This document shows, one piece after another, positions 51,134 through 59,088 of a stretch of DNA of 64,000 bases. Position 1 is the stretch's first letter, and each line of letters opens with the position of its first letter. The notes below the pieces were generated by a model, which saw only the letters and a program-made list of their open reading frames with translations, had not been told where the DNA came from and did not search any database. The translations under genes were made by a program, and so were the position numbers. The stretch is from positions 1 to 64,000 of the IMG/VR virus record IMGVR_UViG_3300025168_013778. One strand, written 5' to 3'. Source of the stretch: a virus.

Positions 51134-54100
51134 ATGGCGAGCGATTCTAACAAAGTATTTGTTTCTCCAGGTGTTTATACATCGGAGAAAGATTTAAGTT
51201 TTGTAGCACAAAGTGTAGGTGTTACAACATTAGGTTTAGCGGGTGAGACTTTACAAGGTCCAGCGTTTGAACCTATTTTAATAAGTTCATATGGTGAGTT
51301 TCAAACTTACTTTGGTACAACTAGTACTGAAAAGTATGTTGAGACACAGATACCAAAATATGAATTATCATATATAGCAAAAGCATATTTACAACAGTCT
51401 AACCAACTATTCGTTACTAGAGTACTTGGTTATTCTGGTTTTGATGCAGGACCTTCTTGGTCTATATTGACTAGGGGTAACGTAAATTGTGCTACTATAC
51501 AGTCACAATGTACATCTTGGAATAATGCTTATGTTCCTGGTTTTGCAAGTGGTGAAGGTACTTTCCCTGGTACTGGTTACTACCAAACAGGTAATACACA
51601 ATATGATATTCAATCCCCAACAGGATTTTATTACCAAGGTTCTGGACAAACTTCTTGTTATGGAGCTAGTGGTAAAACACCAGTATCTTATTTAGTAACT
51701 AACGTTCCAACATATTGGTCGGGTACTTCTGTGACTTCTGGTCCGTTAACAACTTTCGCAAATGGGTCAATGCAACCGTTAGGTGATGACTGGTACAGTG
51801 CAAATTTACCAGCAATGCTTGTTCCGACAATAGATGAAATAATAACTAAATATGACGGTTCAACAACTACACTACGTCAAGATTTAAACTCTTTCTTTTA
51901 CGCTTTATATAATAACTTCTCTCATCCATCAGTAACTTGTGCAACGGGAGCTACACCTTGTTACACTAATTTAAGTGGTACTTCACTAGCTTATCAATAT
52001 GGTGTGAGTAATTTTGATGTTGGTAACCCTAATTCGGGTAGTACGTGGCCTGCACCAGTAATTAACCAATCAGGTGGGTTTGTTGATGATACTTTCTGGG
52101 CAGCCTTTTCTGGTGTAAGTTCTAATAGATTAAATTCACAATACAATCCAAACGGATATGCTGACGCACCTTTCTGTGATGCTGGTAGTAATACAAACCA
52201 AAATGATAGTTGGGAATATACCTTCTTTGACTATGTAGATGGTGCATATACAGGAATATCTTTTACTATTGGTGTTGATGTTGCAGCTGGAGCTGTACAA
52301 GACGCAAGTACATCAGACAAAACTAATTTATACACTGGTAATACGTCTATGACGTTTACTTACTGGAGTGCTGCTACTTATTGTGATTTCGATAATCAAG
52401 TAGTTGCGACGTTTAGGTCTAGAGGTGTTAGTACCTTATCGTCAGGTGGTCCAGAATATAGAGTAACTGGTGCTACAGACGTAAGTTTTGTATGTACTGG
52501 AAGTACGTATGATGATGTACTAGTTAATCCATTCTCTACTTTCGCTATAGATGTAACAGATAAAGAAAATAGAGGATTTAGATTTGATACTAATATGGCA
52601 ACAACGGACAAAAAATACCTTAAAAAAGTATTTGGTGTACAACCATTTGATAAAGACATGTTAGAGGTACCTATTTTTGTTGAGGAGGCTTATCCAAATA
52701 TGTTAACTCACGCATACAAAAAAGGTTTTGTTAGAGGATTACAATGTACACTATTAAATTTACCAGAATTTAGAAACCCTAATAATACAAACACAATAGG
52801 TTTCTACCAAGAACAATGGCAAACACCGGTTACACCATATGTTGTTTCTGAATTACGTGGTAGTAAAGTTTATAAATTATTTAGAGTTGTTTCAGTGGCA
52901 GATGGAAACGCTGCAAATACAGCTATTAAAATTTCAGTTGTTAATATAAGTTTAGAAAGGTCAGAATTTGACTTAATAGTAAGAGACTACTATGATACAG
53001 ATTCTTCTCCTACAGTATTAGAAAAATACACTAGATGTAGTATGAACCCACAACTTAACACTTATGTAGGTAATAAAGTTGGTACAGTTAATGGTGATTA
53101 CGAGTTAAAGAGTAGGTATATCATGTTAGATATGGACCCAGAATTAGAAATGGATAATAACCTATGGGACGCTGTTCCTTGTGGGTTTGAGGGGTACATT
53201 AGTAGGTCTTACGACGCAATGAGAAGTCCTACACTATATTATAAAACTAAGTATGACGCACCTGGTGATGTTATTTATGACCCACCATTTGGAACTACTG
53301 CTGGTTTAACTAATAGAAGTTTAAGTTCTGGTGATAAAATAAGAACAACTTATTTAGGTATTTCAGATGTAGCACCTGGAGCATATGATGATGATTTCTT
53401 CCAGTACAAAGGAAAACAAGCACCAACTAACGCTTGTAATGACTCAACTGGTGATAACTGGGCTTGTTTAACACAAGGTTTCCACTTAGATAGTGGGGCA
53501 ACTTGTTCACAACATAGTGAGTTATGTGCACACATTCTATGTGGTTGTCCATACGGTTCAACATCTTCATCAGCGACTACAGACCAGTTTGCTGTAGGTG
53601 ACGCACCATTTACAAAAGAACCTACAAACATTGGTAGTCCATACTATAAATTACAATCTAGAAAATTCACATTCATGCCTTACGGTGGTTTTGATGGGTG
53701 GGACATTTACAGAAAGTTTAGAACTAATGGTGATGGTTACATCAGAGGAAAATCAGGATTCTTAAATGGAGCTTGTAGTACTACACAATTCCCTGGAGCT
53801 ACTGGAGACGGTTCGTTTAAATTCTTAACTAAAACACCATGGGGTGAAGCTGGGTATTTCGCAACTACAGACTATTACGCTTACCTATTCGGTATAAGAA
53901 CATTTAGAAATCCGGAAGCTGTTAACATTAATGTTTTCTCTACTCCTGGTATTGATTATGTAAACAACAGTAACTTAGTTGAAGAAAGTATAGAAATGGT
54001 TGTTGGTGAAAGAGCTGACTCACTATATGTGTGTACAACACCTGACTTTAACATGTTTGTGTCTTCACCTAGTGACCCATCTAACATTATACAACCTACA

Positions 54101-54757
54101 GAAGCGGTGGATAATTTAGATAACACTGGAATAGATTCTAACTATACGGCAACTTATTACCCTTGGGTATTACACAATGACACTGAAAATAACACTAGAA
54201 TTTGGTTACCACCAACATATGATGTTATGAGAAATGTCGCACTAACGGATAACATTTCGTTCCCTTGGTTCGCGTCAGCAGGTTATACTCGTGGTATTGT
54301 AAACGCTGTAAAAGCTAGAAAGAAACTTACTTTAGATGAAAGAGACACTCTTTACGCTGGTAGAATTAACCCAATCGCTACGTTCTCTGACGTTGGAACT
54401 ATTATTTGGGGTAACAAAACACTACAAAGTAGAGAGTCTGCTTTAGATAGAATAAATGTAAGAAGATTACTATTACAAGCTAGAAAACTTATTTCTTCAG
54501 TATCTGTAAAATTAGTGTTTGAACAAAATGATGAACAAGTTAGAAATGAATTCTTAGACTTAGTTAACCCAATCCTAGACTCTATTAGAAGAGAAAGAGG
54601 TTTAACTGACTTTAGAGTTGTAGTTTCTGATGACCCTCAACTAATTGACCAAAATACATTAGAAGGTAAGATTTACATAAAACCAACTCGTTCTCTTGAG
54701 TTTATTAGTGTCGAGTTCTTGATTACACCAACAGGAGCTTCATTTGAGAACATATAA
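51134..54757 (+). CDS. 18: tail sheath protein (T4 gp18-like), enlarged
   Basis: A 1207-residue protein, far longer than T4 gp18 (659). N-terminus V-F-V-S-P-G-V-Y-T-S-E-K-D and V-G-V-T-T-L-G-L-A-G-E-T-L-Q-G-P-A are the normal sheath start. The C-terminal 200 residues (L-T-L-D-E-R-D-T-L-Y-A-G-R-I-N-P-I, N-K-T-L-Q-S, I-N-V-R-R-L-L-L-Q-A-R-K-L-I, R-G-L-T-D-F-R-V-V) are the conserved contractile part. Between about 110 and 560 lies a beta-rich insertion with many Cys, Gly, Ser and Tyr. A further Cys-rich stretch near 760-830 (C-A-H-I-L-C-G-C-P) is also additional. Sheath subunits polymerise around the tail tube and contract to inject DNA. Confidence 0.9.
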   Translation: MASDSNKVFVSPGVYTSEKDLSFVAQSVGVTTLGLAGETLQGPAFEPILISSYGEFQTYFGTTSTEKYVETQIPKYELSYIAKAYLQQSNQLFVTRVLGYSGFDAGPSWSILTRGNVNCATIQSQCTSWNNAYVPGFASGEGTFPGTGYYQTGNTQYDIQSPTGFYYQGSGQTSCYGASGKTPVSYLVTNVPTYWSGTSVTSGPLTTFANGSMQPLGDDWYSANLPAMLVPTIDEIITKYDGSTTTLRQDLNSFFYALYNNFSHPSVTCATGATPCYTNLSGTSLAYQYGVSNFDVGNPNSGSTWPAPVINQSGGFVDDTFWAAFSGVSSNRLNSQYNPNGYADAPFCDAGSNTNQNDSWEYTFFDYVDGAYTGISFTIGVDVAAGAVQDASTSDKTNLYTGNTSMTFTYWSAATYCDFDNQVVATFRSRGVSTLSSGGPEYRVTGATDVSFVCTGSTYDDVLVNPFSTFAIDVTDKENRGFRFDTNMATTDKKYLKKVFGVQPFDKDMLEVPIFVEEAYPNMLTHAYKKGFVRGLQCTLLNLPEFRNPNNTNTIGFYQEQWQTPVTPYVVSELRGSKVYKLFRVVSVADGNAANTAIKISVVNISLERSEFDLIVRDYYDTDSSPTVLEKYTRCSMNPQLNTYVGNKVGTVNGDYELKSRYIMLDMDPELEMDNNLWDAVPCGFEGYISRSYDAMRSPTLYYKTKYDAPGDVIYDPPFGTTAGLTNRSLSSGDKIRTTYLGISDVAPGAYDDDFFQYKGKQAPTNACNDSTGDNWACLTQGFHLDSGATCSQHSELCAHILCGCPYGSTSSSATTDQFAVGDAPFTKEPTNIGSPYYKLQSRKFTFMPYGGFDGWDIYRKFRTNGDGYIRGKSGFLNGACSTTQFPGATGDGSFKFLTKTPWGEAGYFATTDYYAYLFGIRTFRNPEAVNINVFSTPGIDYVNNSNLVEESIEMVVGERADSLYVCTTPDFNMFVSSPSDPSNIIQPTEAVDNLDNTGIDSNYTATYYPWVLHNDTENNTRIWLPPTYDVMRNVALTDNISFPWFASAGYTRGIVNAVKARKKLTLDERDTLYAGRINPIATFSDVGTIIWGNKTLQSRESALDRINVRRLLLQARKLISSVSVKLVFEQNDEQVRNEFLDLVNPILDSIRRERGLTDFRVVVSDDPQLIDQNTLEGKIYIKPTRSLEFISVEFLITPTGASFENI

Positions 54758-54768
54758 AATAATTAAAA

Positions 54769-55782
54769 ATGAAACATAACATTAGAAAATCAGAAATAAT
54801 AAAGAGGTTAGGGTTAAGATTATCTTTACGGGAACATTCAGGTATTAAACCTAGTGAAATAAAATTAACACCAAACCAATTTGATAGGTTATTGGAAAAC
54901 TATATGGATTATGAAGAGTTTGAAATGGGTGAAAACTTTGGGGATGGGGACCTAACAATAGGTGACCCAACCTTACAAGGTATGGTAACCCAATCGGACG
55001 ACAACTACTTCCAGGACAGTGAATCACCTAGTGAGTTAGATGAAGGTATGGATGATGAAATGCCTGAGGAGGATTTAGATGAAATGTGGGCTAATTTAGC
55101 TGCAGCAGCTGCCGCAACTTTAGGAGCCAAAGCTGGTGAAAAAGTTGTAGATAAATATTTAGAAGAAAAAAATGACTTAGTTAAATCACTAAATGAATCT
55201 TATAAGATAATAAGAGAAACAATTAAATCTAAAAAAGGTGGTAAACTAAGGTTATCTAATTATAATTCTAGAGTAATATCTGAATCGTTTTACGGTAGTG
55301 GAAGTAATAGAAATCACCCAGGTGAGTCTGCAGCCGCAGGTTTAGAAAATATTATTAATAGTATTAAAAAAGGTTATGCTTTTGTTAAAGACCCTAAAAC
55401 TAGAAAACAGATTGAGAATACTCTAGTTAAGTTAAGTAATTTTATGACTTATACTGCTGAATTAATGGCGTCTGGTAGAGACCAAAGAGCTCCACAAAGT
55501 TACGATTCAGTATCCAAACCATTACCTTATCCAGATTTAGACGAACCAGAAGTTTTAGAAGATATCGACGATGAGATAGATATGGGTGAGGCAAACTGGA
55601 TTCAGGATGTAAATAAAGAATCAAAAAAGGACGGTACTGAAGGTAAATTTGGTGATTGGTGTGTAAGTAAAGGTTACAAAAATGGTTGTTCTGAAGCATG
55701 TATTGAGGAAGGTAGAAGAAGAGGTGGTGTGTGGCAAGAACGAGCTGACTACGCTCATACACTTTGTGGGTTTAAAAAGTAA
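54769..55782 (+). CDS. hypothetical tagged protein with acidic middle and Cys-rich C-terminus (337 aa)
   Basis: A 337-residue protein. The N-terminus (I-I-K-R-L-G-L-R-L-S-L-R-E-H-S) resembles the basic tag of the packaged-enzyme group but is less exact. The middle is acidic (D-E-G-M-D-D-E-M-P-E-E-D-L-D-E-M) with an Ala-rich helix A-A-A-A-A-T-L-G-A-K-A-G-E-K-V. The last 50 residues form a small domain with W-C-V-S-K-G, N-G-C-S-E-A-C-I-E-E-G-R and A-H-T-L-C-G (four Cys). Follows the sheath gene by 11 bases and is therefore probably late. Function unknown. Confidence 0.5.
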   Translation: MKHNIRKSEIIKRLGLRLSLREHSGIKPSEIKLTPNQFDRLLENYMDYEEFEMGENFGDGDLTIGDPTLQGMVTQSDDNYFQDSESPSELDEGMDDEMPEEDLDEMWANLAAAAAATLGAKAGEKVVDKYLEEKNDLVKSLNESYKIIRETIKSKKGGKLRLSNYNSRVISESFYGSGSNRNHPGESAAAGLENIINSIKKGYAFVKDPKTRKQIENTLVKLSNFMTYTAELMASGRDQRAPQSYDSVSKPLPYPDLDEPEVLEDIDDEIDMGEANWIQDVNKESKKDGTEGKFGDWCVSKGYKNGCSEACIEEGRRRGGVWQERADYAHTLCGFKK

Positions 55783-55806
55783 AAATTAAATAGAACATAT
55801 AGATAT

Positions 55807-55836
55807 AAAAAAACCACCTAATAAGTGGTTTTTTTT
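55807..55836. terminator. bidirectional terminator
   Basis: AAAAAAACCAC-CTAATAA-GTGGTTTTTTT, stem up to 11 pairs (55807-55817 with 55825-55835), with T runs on both strands. It separates the converging 54769-55782 (plus) and 55846-56082 (minus) genes. Confidence 0.85.
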
Positions 55837-55845
55837 ATTTAAGGA

Positions 55846-56082
55846 TTATTTTATTAACTTCCCCCCATTAAATAAAATTATAATAAAAATCATAGGACAT
55901 AAAAAAGGAGCTTTTAAATAGTGGGTAAATATGTAAAAATTATACCAACCGTTAGAAGGCGTACCATTTCTTCCTTCTTCTATTTCTAAATAATTTTCTT
56001 GTAGTTGTTTTTGGTTAATTAAAATAAAACCAGTCATTACTACCATTGAGAGTGTTAAGTATCCTAAAATGTATTCTATCAT
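55846..56082 (-). CDS. small two-segment membrane protein (78 aa)
   Basis: A 78-residue protein with two hydrophobic segments: I-L-G-Y-L-T-L-S-M-V-V-M-T-G-F-I-L-I (about 5-22) and A-P-F-L-C-P-M-I-F-I-I-I-L-F (about 58-71), and a polar middle. Probably a host inner-membrane protein made early, given the host-type promoter at 56139-56170 some 57 bases upstream. It might act in lysis control or superinfection exclusion; nothing specific can be shown. Confidence 0.6.
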   Translation of the reverse strand: MIEYILGYLTLSMVVMTGFILINQKQLQENYLEIEEGRNGTPSNGWYNFYIFTHYLKAPFLCPMIFIIILFNGGKLIK

Positions 56083-56138
56083 CGTCTTTTTATTTTATAA
56101 TTATTATTATTATTGTTAATTCCTATTATATTATACTA

Positions 56139-56170
56139 CAAAGATAATAAAAAGTTTCGTAATTACCAAA
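56139..56170 (-). promoter_or_regulatory. Bacteroidota-type promoter (TTTG-N20-TATCTTTG), leftward
   Basis: On the minus strand TTTG (56167-56170) and TATCTTTG (56139-56146) with 20 bases between. The context TTATCTTTGTAGTAT is the same as at 1027. It drives the small membrane protein gene. Confidence 0.7.
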
Positions 56171-56189
56171 CAAATTCACATTGTTTTTA

Positions 56190-56220
56190 TTTGTTATTTG
56201 TGGTTTTTTTCGTATCTTTG
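56190..56220 (+). promoter_or_regulatory. Bacteroidota-type promoter (TTTG-N19-TATCTTTG), rightward
   Basis: TTTG (56190-56193) and TATCTTTG (56213-56220) with 19 bases between, 23 bases before the ATG at 56244. It forms a divergent pair with the promoter at 56139-56170 and drives the small HAD gene. Confidence 0.7.
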
Positions 56221-56243
56221 TATTGAATTTAAAAAACAATTAT

Positions 56244-56681
56244 ATGAAATTATCCATGTTTGATTTTGACAATACCTTGGTCAAAACACCGTACGAAGAT
56301 AGTCCTTATCTCGACACAAAAGAAAGTTTAGACTCAGAAAAATGGGAGTTTAGCTTTAATAAAGAAACAGTAAAAAACTATTTTAATGAGTTAAACGAAA
56401 AAGAAGTTGTTACTGTTTTATTAACAAATAGAATAGATAGTGTTAAAGAACAGGTTATGTCTATACTTAAAACTAAAGATATTAATTTTAATGAAGAATT
56501 ATTTATATTAGGAAAAGACGGTGATAGGTCTAAAGGTAAGAGGGTTGAAAGTTTGATAAAAAAGTATCCTGAAACTACTGAGATTGAGTATTGGGAGGAT
56601 AAAGACAAACACATAGATGATGTAGTTAACTACTGTAAAAAATACCCAAATATTAAATTAAAAGTTAATAAGGTTATTTAA
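56244..56681 (+). CDS. HAD-superfamily hydrolase (145 aa)
   Basis: I start at the ATG at 56244 (M-K-L-S-M-F-D-F-D-N-T-L-V), directly downstream of the promoter. The longer upstream frame would include promoter sequence. Motif I is F-D-F-D-N-T-L-V, motif II V-L-L-T-N-R, then K-x-x-R and a final Y-W-E-D-K-D-K-H-I-D-D (motif IV). This is a small HAD phosphatase, possibly on nucleotides or nucleic-acid ends; related domains occur in RNA-repair proteins. It has no tag. The end overlaps the kinase gene by 8 bases on the opposite strand. Confidence 0.8.
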   Translation: MKLSMFDFDNTLVKTPYEDSPYLDTKESLDSEKWEFSFNKETVKNYFNELNEKEVVTVLLTNRIDSVKEQVMSILKTKDINFNEELFILGKDGDRSKGKRVESLIKKYPETTEIEYWEDKDKHIDDVVNYCKKYPNIKLKVNKVI

Positions 56682-57339
56682 TTTTTTCTATGTTATCAGA
56701 TGGTCTATCTGATAAATCAATTAATTCTTTATTGTCGACGGTCCACACATTATCAAAAATAGGTATCATATTTCTCATATTATCTTTAACTTGTTGATGG
56801 TATTGAGCTACCATTTCAGGTGGTAAACTTCTAGGTCTTTCATCGTTTCTAAGTTGTGCGAGTTCTAAAGGTGTTCTAACATACACTAAAGTTGTGTTAA
56901 AACCATTTTCTTTGGCCAACCCATGTACTTCCTTCATTACTTTTTCTTGCCCACCACCAGCGTCATATACAACATTAACTGATTGATTTCTTTCTTGTTC
57001 TAAAAACTGTTTTAAAAATTTTACTGTCAGGTTTTTTGGGTCGGACGTTGTGTAAGTCATGTCTAAGATTTGTTGATACCCTTCAGGTGTAGATATATTT
57101 TCCTCCCACTCATCACCCCATAATTTTTTTGCTGTCATAACCCTAACCTGGTCAACATTAAAGTTTTTAACATTATCTAAATTAATTAGGTTATTAGTTA
57201 TAAAACTTTTACCAGCTCCTGGACCACCAGCGATAACCACAAAATTATTGTTTGGTTGATTAAACCCAATAACTTTTTCCTCCAACAACAATGTTGGTGT
57301 TGTTTCCTCTCTTAATATTTTTTTAATTAAGTTTCTCAT
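56674..57339 (-). CDS. P-loop kinase, zeta-toxin/PNK-like, with N-terminal packaging-type tag
   Basis: A 221-residue protein. Residues 1-21 (M-R-N-L-I-K-K-I-L-R-E-E and L-L-L-E) are the shared tag. Then I-A-G-G-P-G-A-G-K-S (36-45; Walker A), F-N-V-D-Q-V-R (about 59-65), V-V-Y-D-A-G-G-G (about 112-119), and V-Y-V-R-T-P-L-E-L-A-Q-L-R-N-D-E-R-P-R (about 142-160), the lid-like part. This order is of zeta toxins and PNK-like kinases, which phosphorylate UDP-sugars or nucleic-acid 5' ends. The gene is the last of the minus operon from the SOD gene, overlapping its upstream gene by one base. Confidence 0.72.
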   Translation of the reverse strand: MRNLIKKILREETTPTLLLEEKVIGFNQPNNNFVVIAGGPGAGKSFITNNLINLDNVKNFNVDQVRVMTAKKLWGDEWEENISTPEGYQQILDMTYTTSDPKNLTVKFLKQFLEQERNQSVNVVYDAGGGQEKVMKEVHGLAKENGFNTTLVYVRTPLELAQLRNDERPRSLPPEMVAQYHQQVKDNMRNMIPIFDNVWTVDNKELIDLSDRPSDNIEKIK

Positions 57340-57599
57340 TATCGAGTTTTTAGGTATTGGATTATTGTCTCTACCATTCCAGCATCAAAAAACCTACTAT
57401 CAAACTCACCTATTACTTCATATTCGTCTGGTTTAGGTCCTTCAACACTTATCGATTGTGGTGAATCATAATATAAAACGTATTTTGGGTGGTCGTATCC
57501 TTCGATATATTCCATCACTATTTCTCCACCCCTATATTCCTCTCTGGAAAGTTCGTCTATTTTGAACTCTTGTAGTAATTTTTTTATTTTCTTTCTCAT
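57339..57599 (-). CDS. small tagged hypothetical protein (86 aa)
   Basis: I choose the ATG at 57599, one base after the preceding stop (57601-57603). It starts M-R-K-K-I-K-K-L-L-Q-E-F, which matches the shared tag; a start at 57656 would hide it inside the upstream gene. The rest (I-V-M-E-Y-I-E-G-Y-D-H-P-K-Y-V-L-Y-Y-D, Y-E-V-I-G-E-F-D-S-R-F-F-D) is a small beta-rich domain of unknown function. It is coupled to the kinase gene by the TAATG overlap. Confidence 0.6.
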   Translation of the reverse strand: MRKKIKKLLQEFKIDELSREEYRGGEIVMEYIEGYDHPKYVLYYDSPQSISVEGPKPDEYEVIGEFDSRFFDAGMVETIIQYLKTR

Positions 57600-57600
57600 G

Positions 57601-58335
57601 TTACCAAGCTCTACAACTCCAATATCTTGCTTTCCATTTAGGCCCTGGATTATCACAATTATGTCTTGCCCTAAAAGCTTTTCTTCTTGCTGGGTTAGAT
57701 TTTTTTATTCTCATTGTTTTTTCACCTTTCTTTTTAGCGGATGTACCACCATGACCAAAATTAACTTTAACAACGTTACCTTTGTCATTTTTAACATAAA
57801 CTTTAAACTTCTTTACGTCACCTCTGGTTGGTTTGTTTAACTTTACCTTCCTACCTCTATATTCAGCTTCTTGTATTATACTTTCATTTTTAAATCCTTT
57901 ACATGCCGATGGTGTAGGTCTACATCTAGGTTTTTTTCTATTCTCACCTTTACTCCTACCACAAGGCTTACATTTACCGTCTCTACATGTGTTACAATCA
58001 ACCCAACCACCCGTTTTACCAGGAGCTCCCTTTCTTTTAAACCAATCTCTTAAACTAGTCTCTGAACTAGGTTTTTTGGTTAACTTTCTTTTTTCATTTA
58101 AATCTAATTCTTCTTTTGTGGTTGTTTTGCCCCAGTTAGACGCTCCGACTTTCCTACATTTAGATAACGCACCTGACGCATAAGCAGACGGCCAAACATC
58201 ATACCTTGCTCTTACTTTACGGTAACAAGCATCTTTTTTTGTTTTAGTTTTCTTTTTTTCATCCAGGTTAATCTCATTACCTGGTTGAAACATCATTAGT
58301 TTTTTTACCTGTGACTCTGTTAGTTTAATTTGCAT
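57601..58335 (-). CDS. basic, three-module cysteine-rich protein (244 aa)
   Basis: A highly basic protein of three recognisable small modules. About 36-70: A-C-Y-R-K-V-R-A-R-Y-D-V-W-P-S-A-Y-A-S-G, then S-K-C-R-K-V-G-A-S-N-W-G. About 93-150: L-R-D-W-F-K-R-K-G-A-P-G-K-T-G-G-W-V-D, C-N-T-C-R-D-G-K-C-K-P-C-G-R-S and C-R-P-T-P-S-A-C-K. About 158-244: V-K-L-N-K-P-T-R-G-D-V-K-K-F-K-V-Y-V, F-R-A-R-H-N-C-D-N-P-G-P-K-W-K and Y-W-S-C-R-A-W. Such modules occur singly or together in marine phages and giant viruses (DUF5872-type and relatives, from memory). Zinc or DNA binding is likely. It stands in the late SOD operon. Confidence 0.6.
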   Translation of the reverse strand: MQIKLTESQVKKLMMFQPGNEINLDEKKKTKTKKDACYRKVRARYDVWPSAYASGALSKCRKVGASNWGKTTTKEELDLNEKRKLTKKPSSETSLRDWFKRKGAPGKTGGWVDCNTCRDGKCKPCGRSKGENRKKPRCRPTPSACKGFKNESIIQEAEYRGRKVKLNKPTRGDVKKFKVYVKNDKGNVVKVNFGHGGTSAKKKGEKTMRIKKSNPARRKAFRARHNCDNPGPKWKARYWSCRAW

Positions 58336-58366
58336 ACTAATAAATATAGATTTTAGTTTAATTATT

Positions 58367-59032
58367 TTATTTTAACTCTTGGTATTTTTTGGATACGTTA
58401 TCCCAATTAACTATCTTCCAAAAGTTTTTTATATATTTTTTTCTGTCTGCCATATAGTTTAGATAGTAGGCGTGTTCCCAAACATCTAAACCTAATAAAG
58501 GTTCACCTAAGTTATCCATTAAAGGGTTGTCTTGGTTGGGGGTACTTACAATTTTTAGTCTTCCGTTTTTAATCACCAACCAACACCAACCAGAACCAAA
58601 TACTTTAGCGGCTTCCTCATCAAATTGTCTTTTAAAGTTATCTAAACTACTAAAGTCTTTATTAATCTTTTTCTTAAGTTCATCTGAAAGTTCTGTTTTA
58701 TTAGGTGTTATGTAATCTTTAAAAAATAAACTGTGATTATAGTAACCTCCGGCATTATTTCTCGTAAATGTATCATAGTTCTTAATTCCCCTAATAATCT
58801 TTTCTATATCTTTAGAAGGATTTTTTCTTTTAGATAGAGCTTCATTTAGTTTGGTGGTGTAACCTTTATAGTGTTTATTGTAGTGTTCCCACATTGTTTC
58901 ATAACCTACGAAGTCTTTTACGGAATTATAATCATATGGCAAAGTAACTCTCCTAAAGAATGTTTTTTTTGCCTCAACTAGTAAATCTTCGTTAGATTGT
59001 TCCCTTAATATTTTTTTAATTAAATCTCTCAC
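58367..59032 (-). CDS. sodA: manganese-type superoxide dismutase with N-terminal packaging-type tag
   Basis: A 221-residue SOD starting at GTG 59032. The shared tag M-R-D-L-I-K-K-I-L-R-E-Q is followed by D-L-L-V-E-A-K-K (17-23), an L-x-E-A site resembling T4 gp21 cleavage sites. The SOD domain follows from about 25: L-P-Y-D-Y, W-E-H-Y-N-K-H (48-54; H50), N-N-A-G-G-Y-Y-N-H-S-L-F (92-103; H100), F-G-S-G-W-C-W-L-V, and L-D-V-W-E-H-A-Y-Y (182-190; D183 and H187). The four metal ligands are all present. A-G-G before the second ligand and N-Q-D-N-P-L-M are the manganese-type marks. It would detoxify superoxide. Confidence 0.92.
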   Translation of the reverse strand: MRDLIKKILREQSNEDLLVEAKKTFFRRVTLPYDYNSVKDFVGYETMWEHYNKHYKGYTTKLNEALSKRKNPSKDIEKIIRGIKNYDTFTRNNAGGYYNHSLFFKDYITPNKTELSDELKKKINKDFSSLDNFKRQFDEEAAKVFGSGWCWLVIKNGRLKIVSTPNQDNPLMDNLGEPLLGLDVWEHAYYLNYMADRKKYIKNFWKIVNWDNVSKKYQELK

Positions 59033-59056
59033 TGTTTCCTATAACATTTTATATAA

Positions 59057-59064
59057 TATAAATA
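59057..59064 (+). promoter_or_regulatory. T4-type late promoter element, rightward (deoC operon)
   Basis: TATAAATA 24 bases before the deoC ATG at 59089. It is immediately followed by its own reverse complement (59065-59072), giving the 16-base palindrome TATAAATATATTTATA in the 56-base divergent gap. Confidence 0.6.
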
Positions 59065-59072
59065 TATTTATA
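59065..59072 (-). promoter_or_regulatory. T4-type late promoter element, leftward (sod operon)
   Basis: TATAAATA on the minus strand, 32 bases before the SOD start at 59032. Back-to-back with the rightward element, it would direct the SOD-to-kinase operon late in infection. Confidence 0.6.
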
Positions 59073-59088
59073 TACAAACAACAACCGC

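Noticed and set aside
54769-55782. Considering the 54769 protein a certain member of the tagged group
   Set aside because: Its start has basic and L-R-E character, but the tag pattern is not exact; it is kept only as a possible member.
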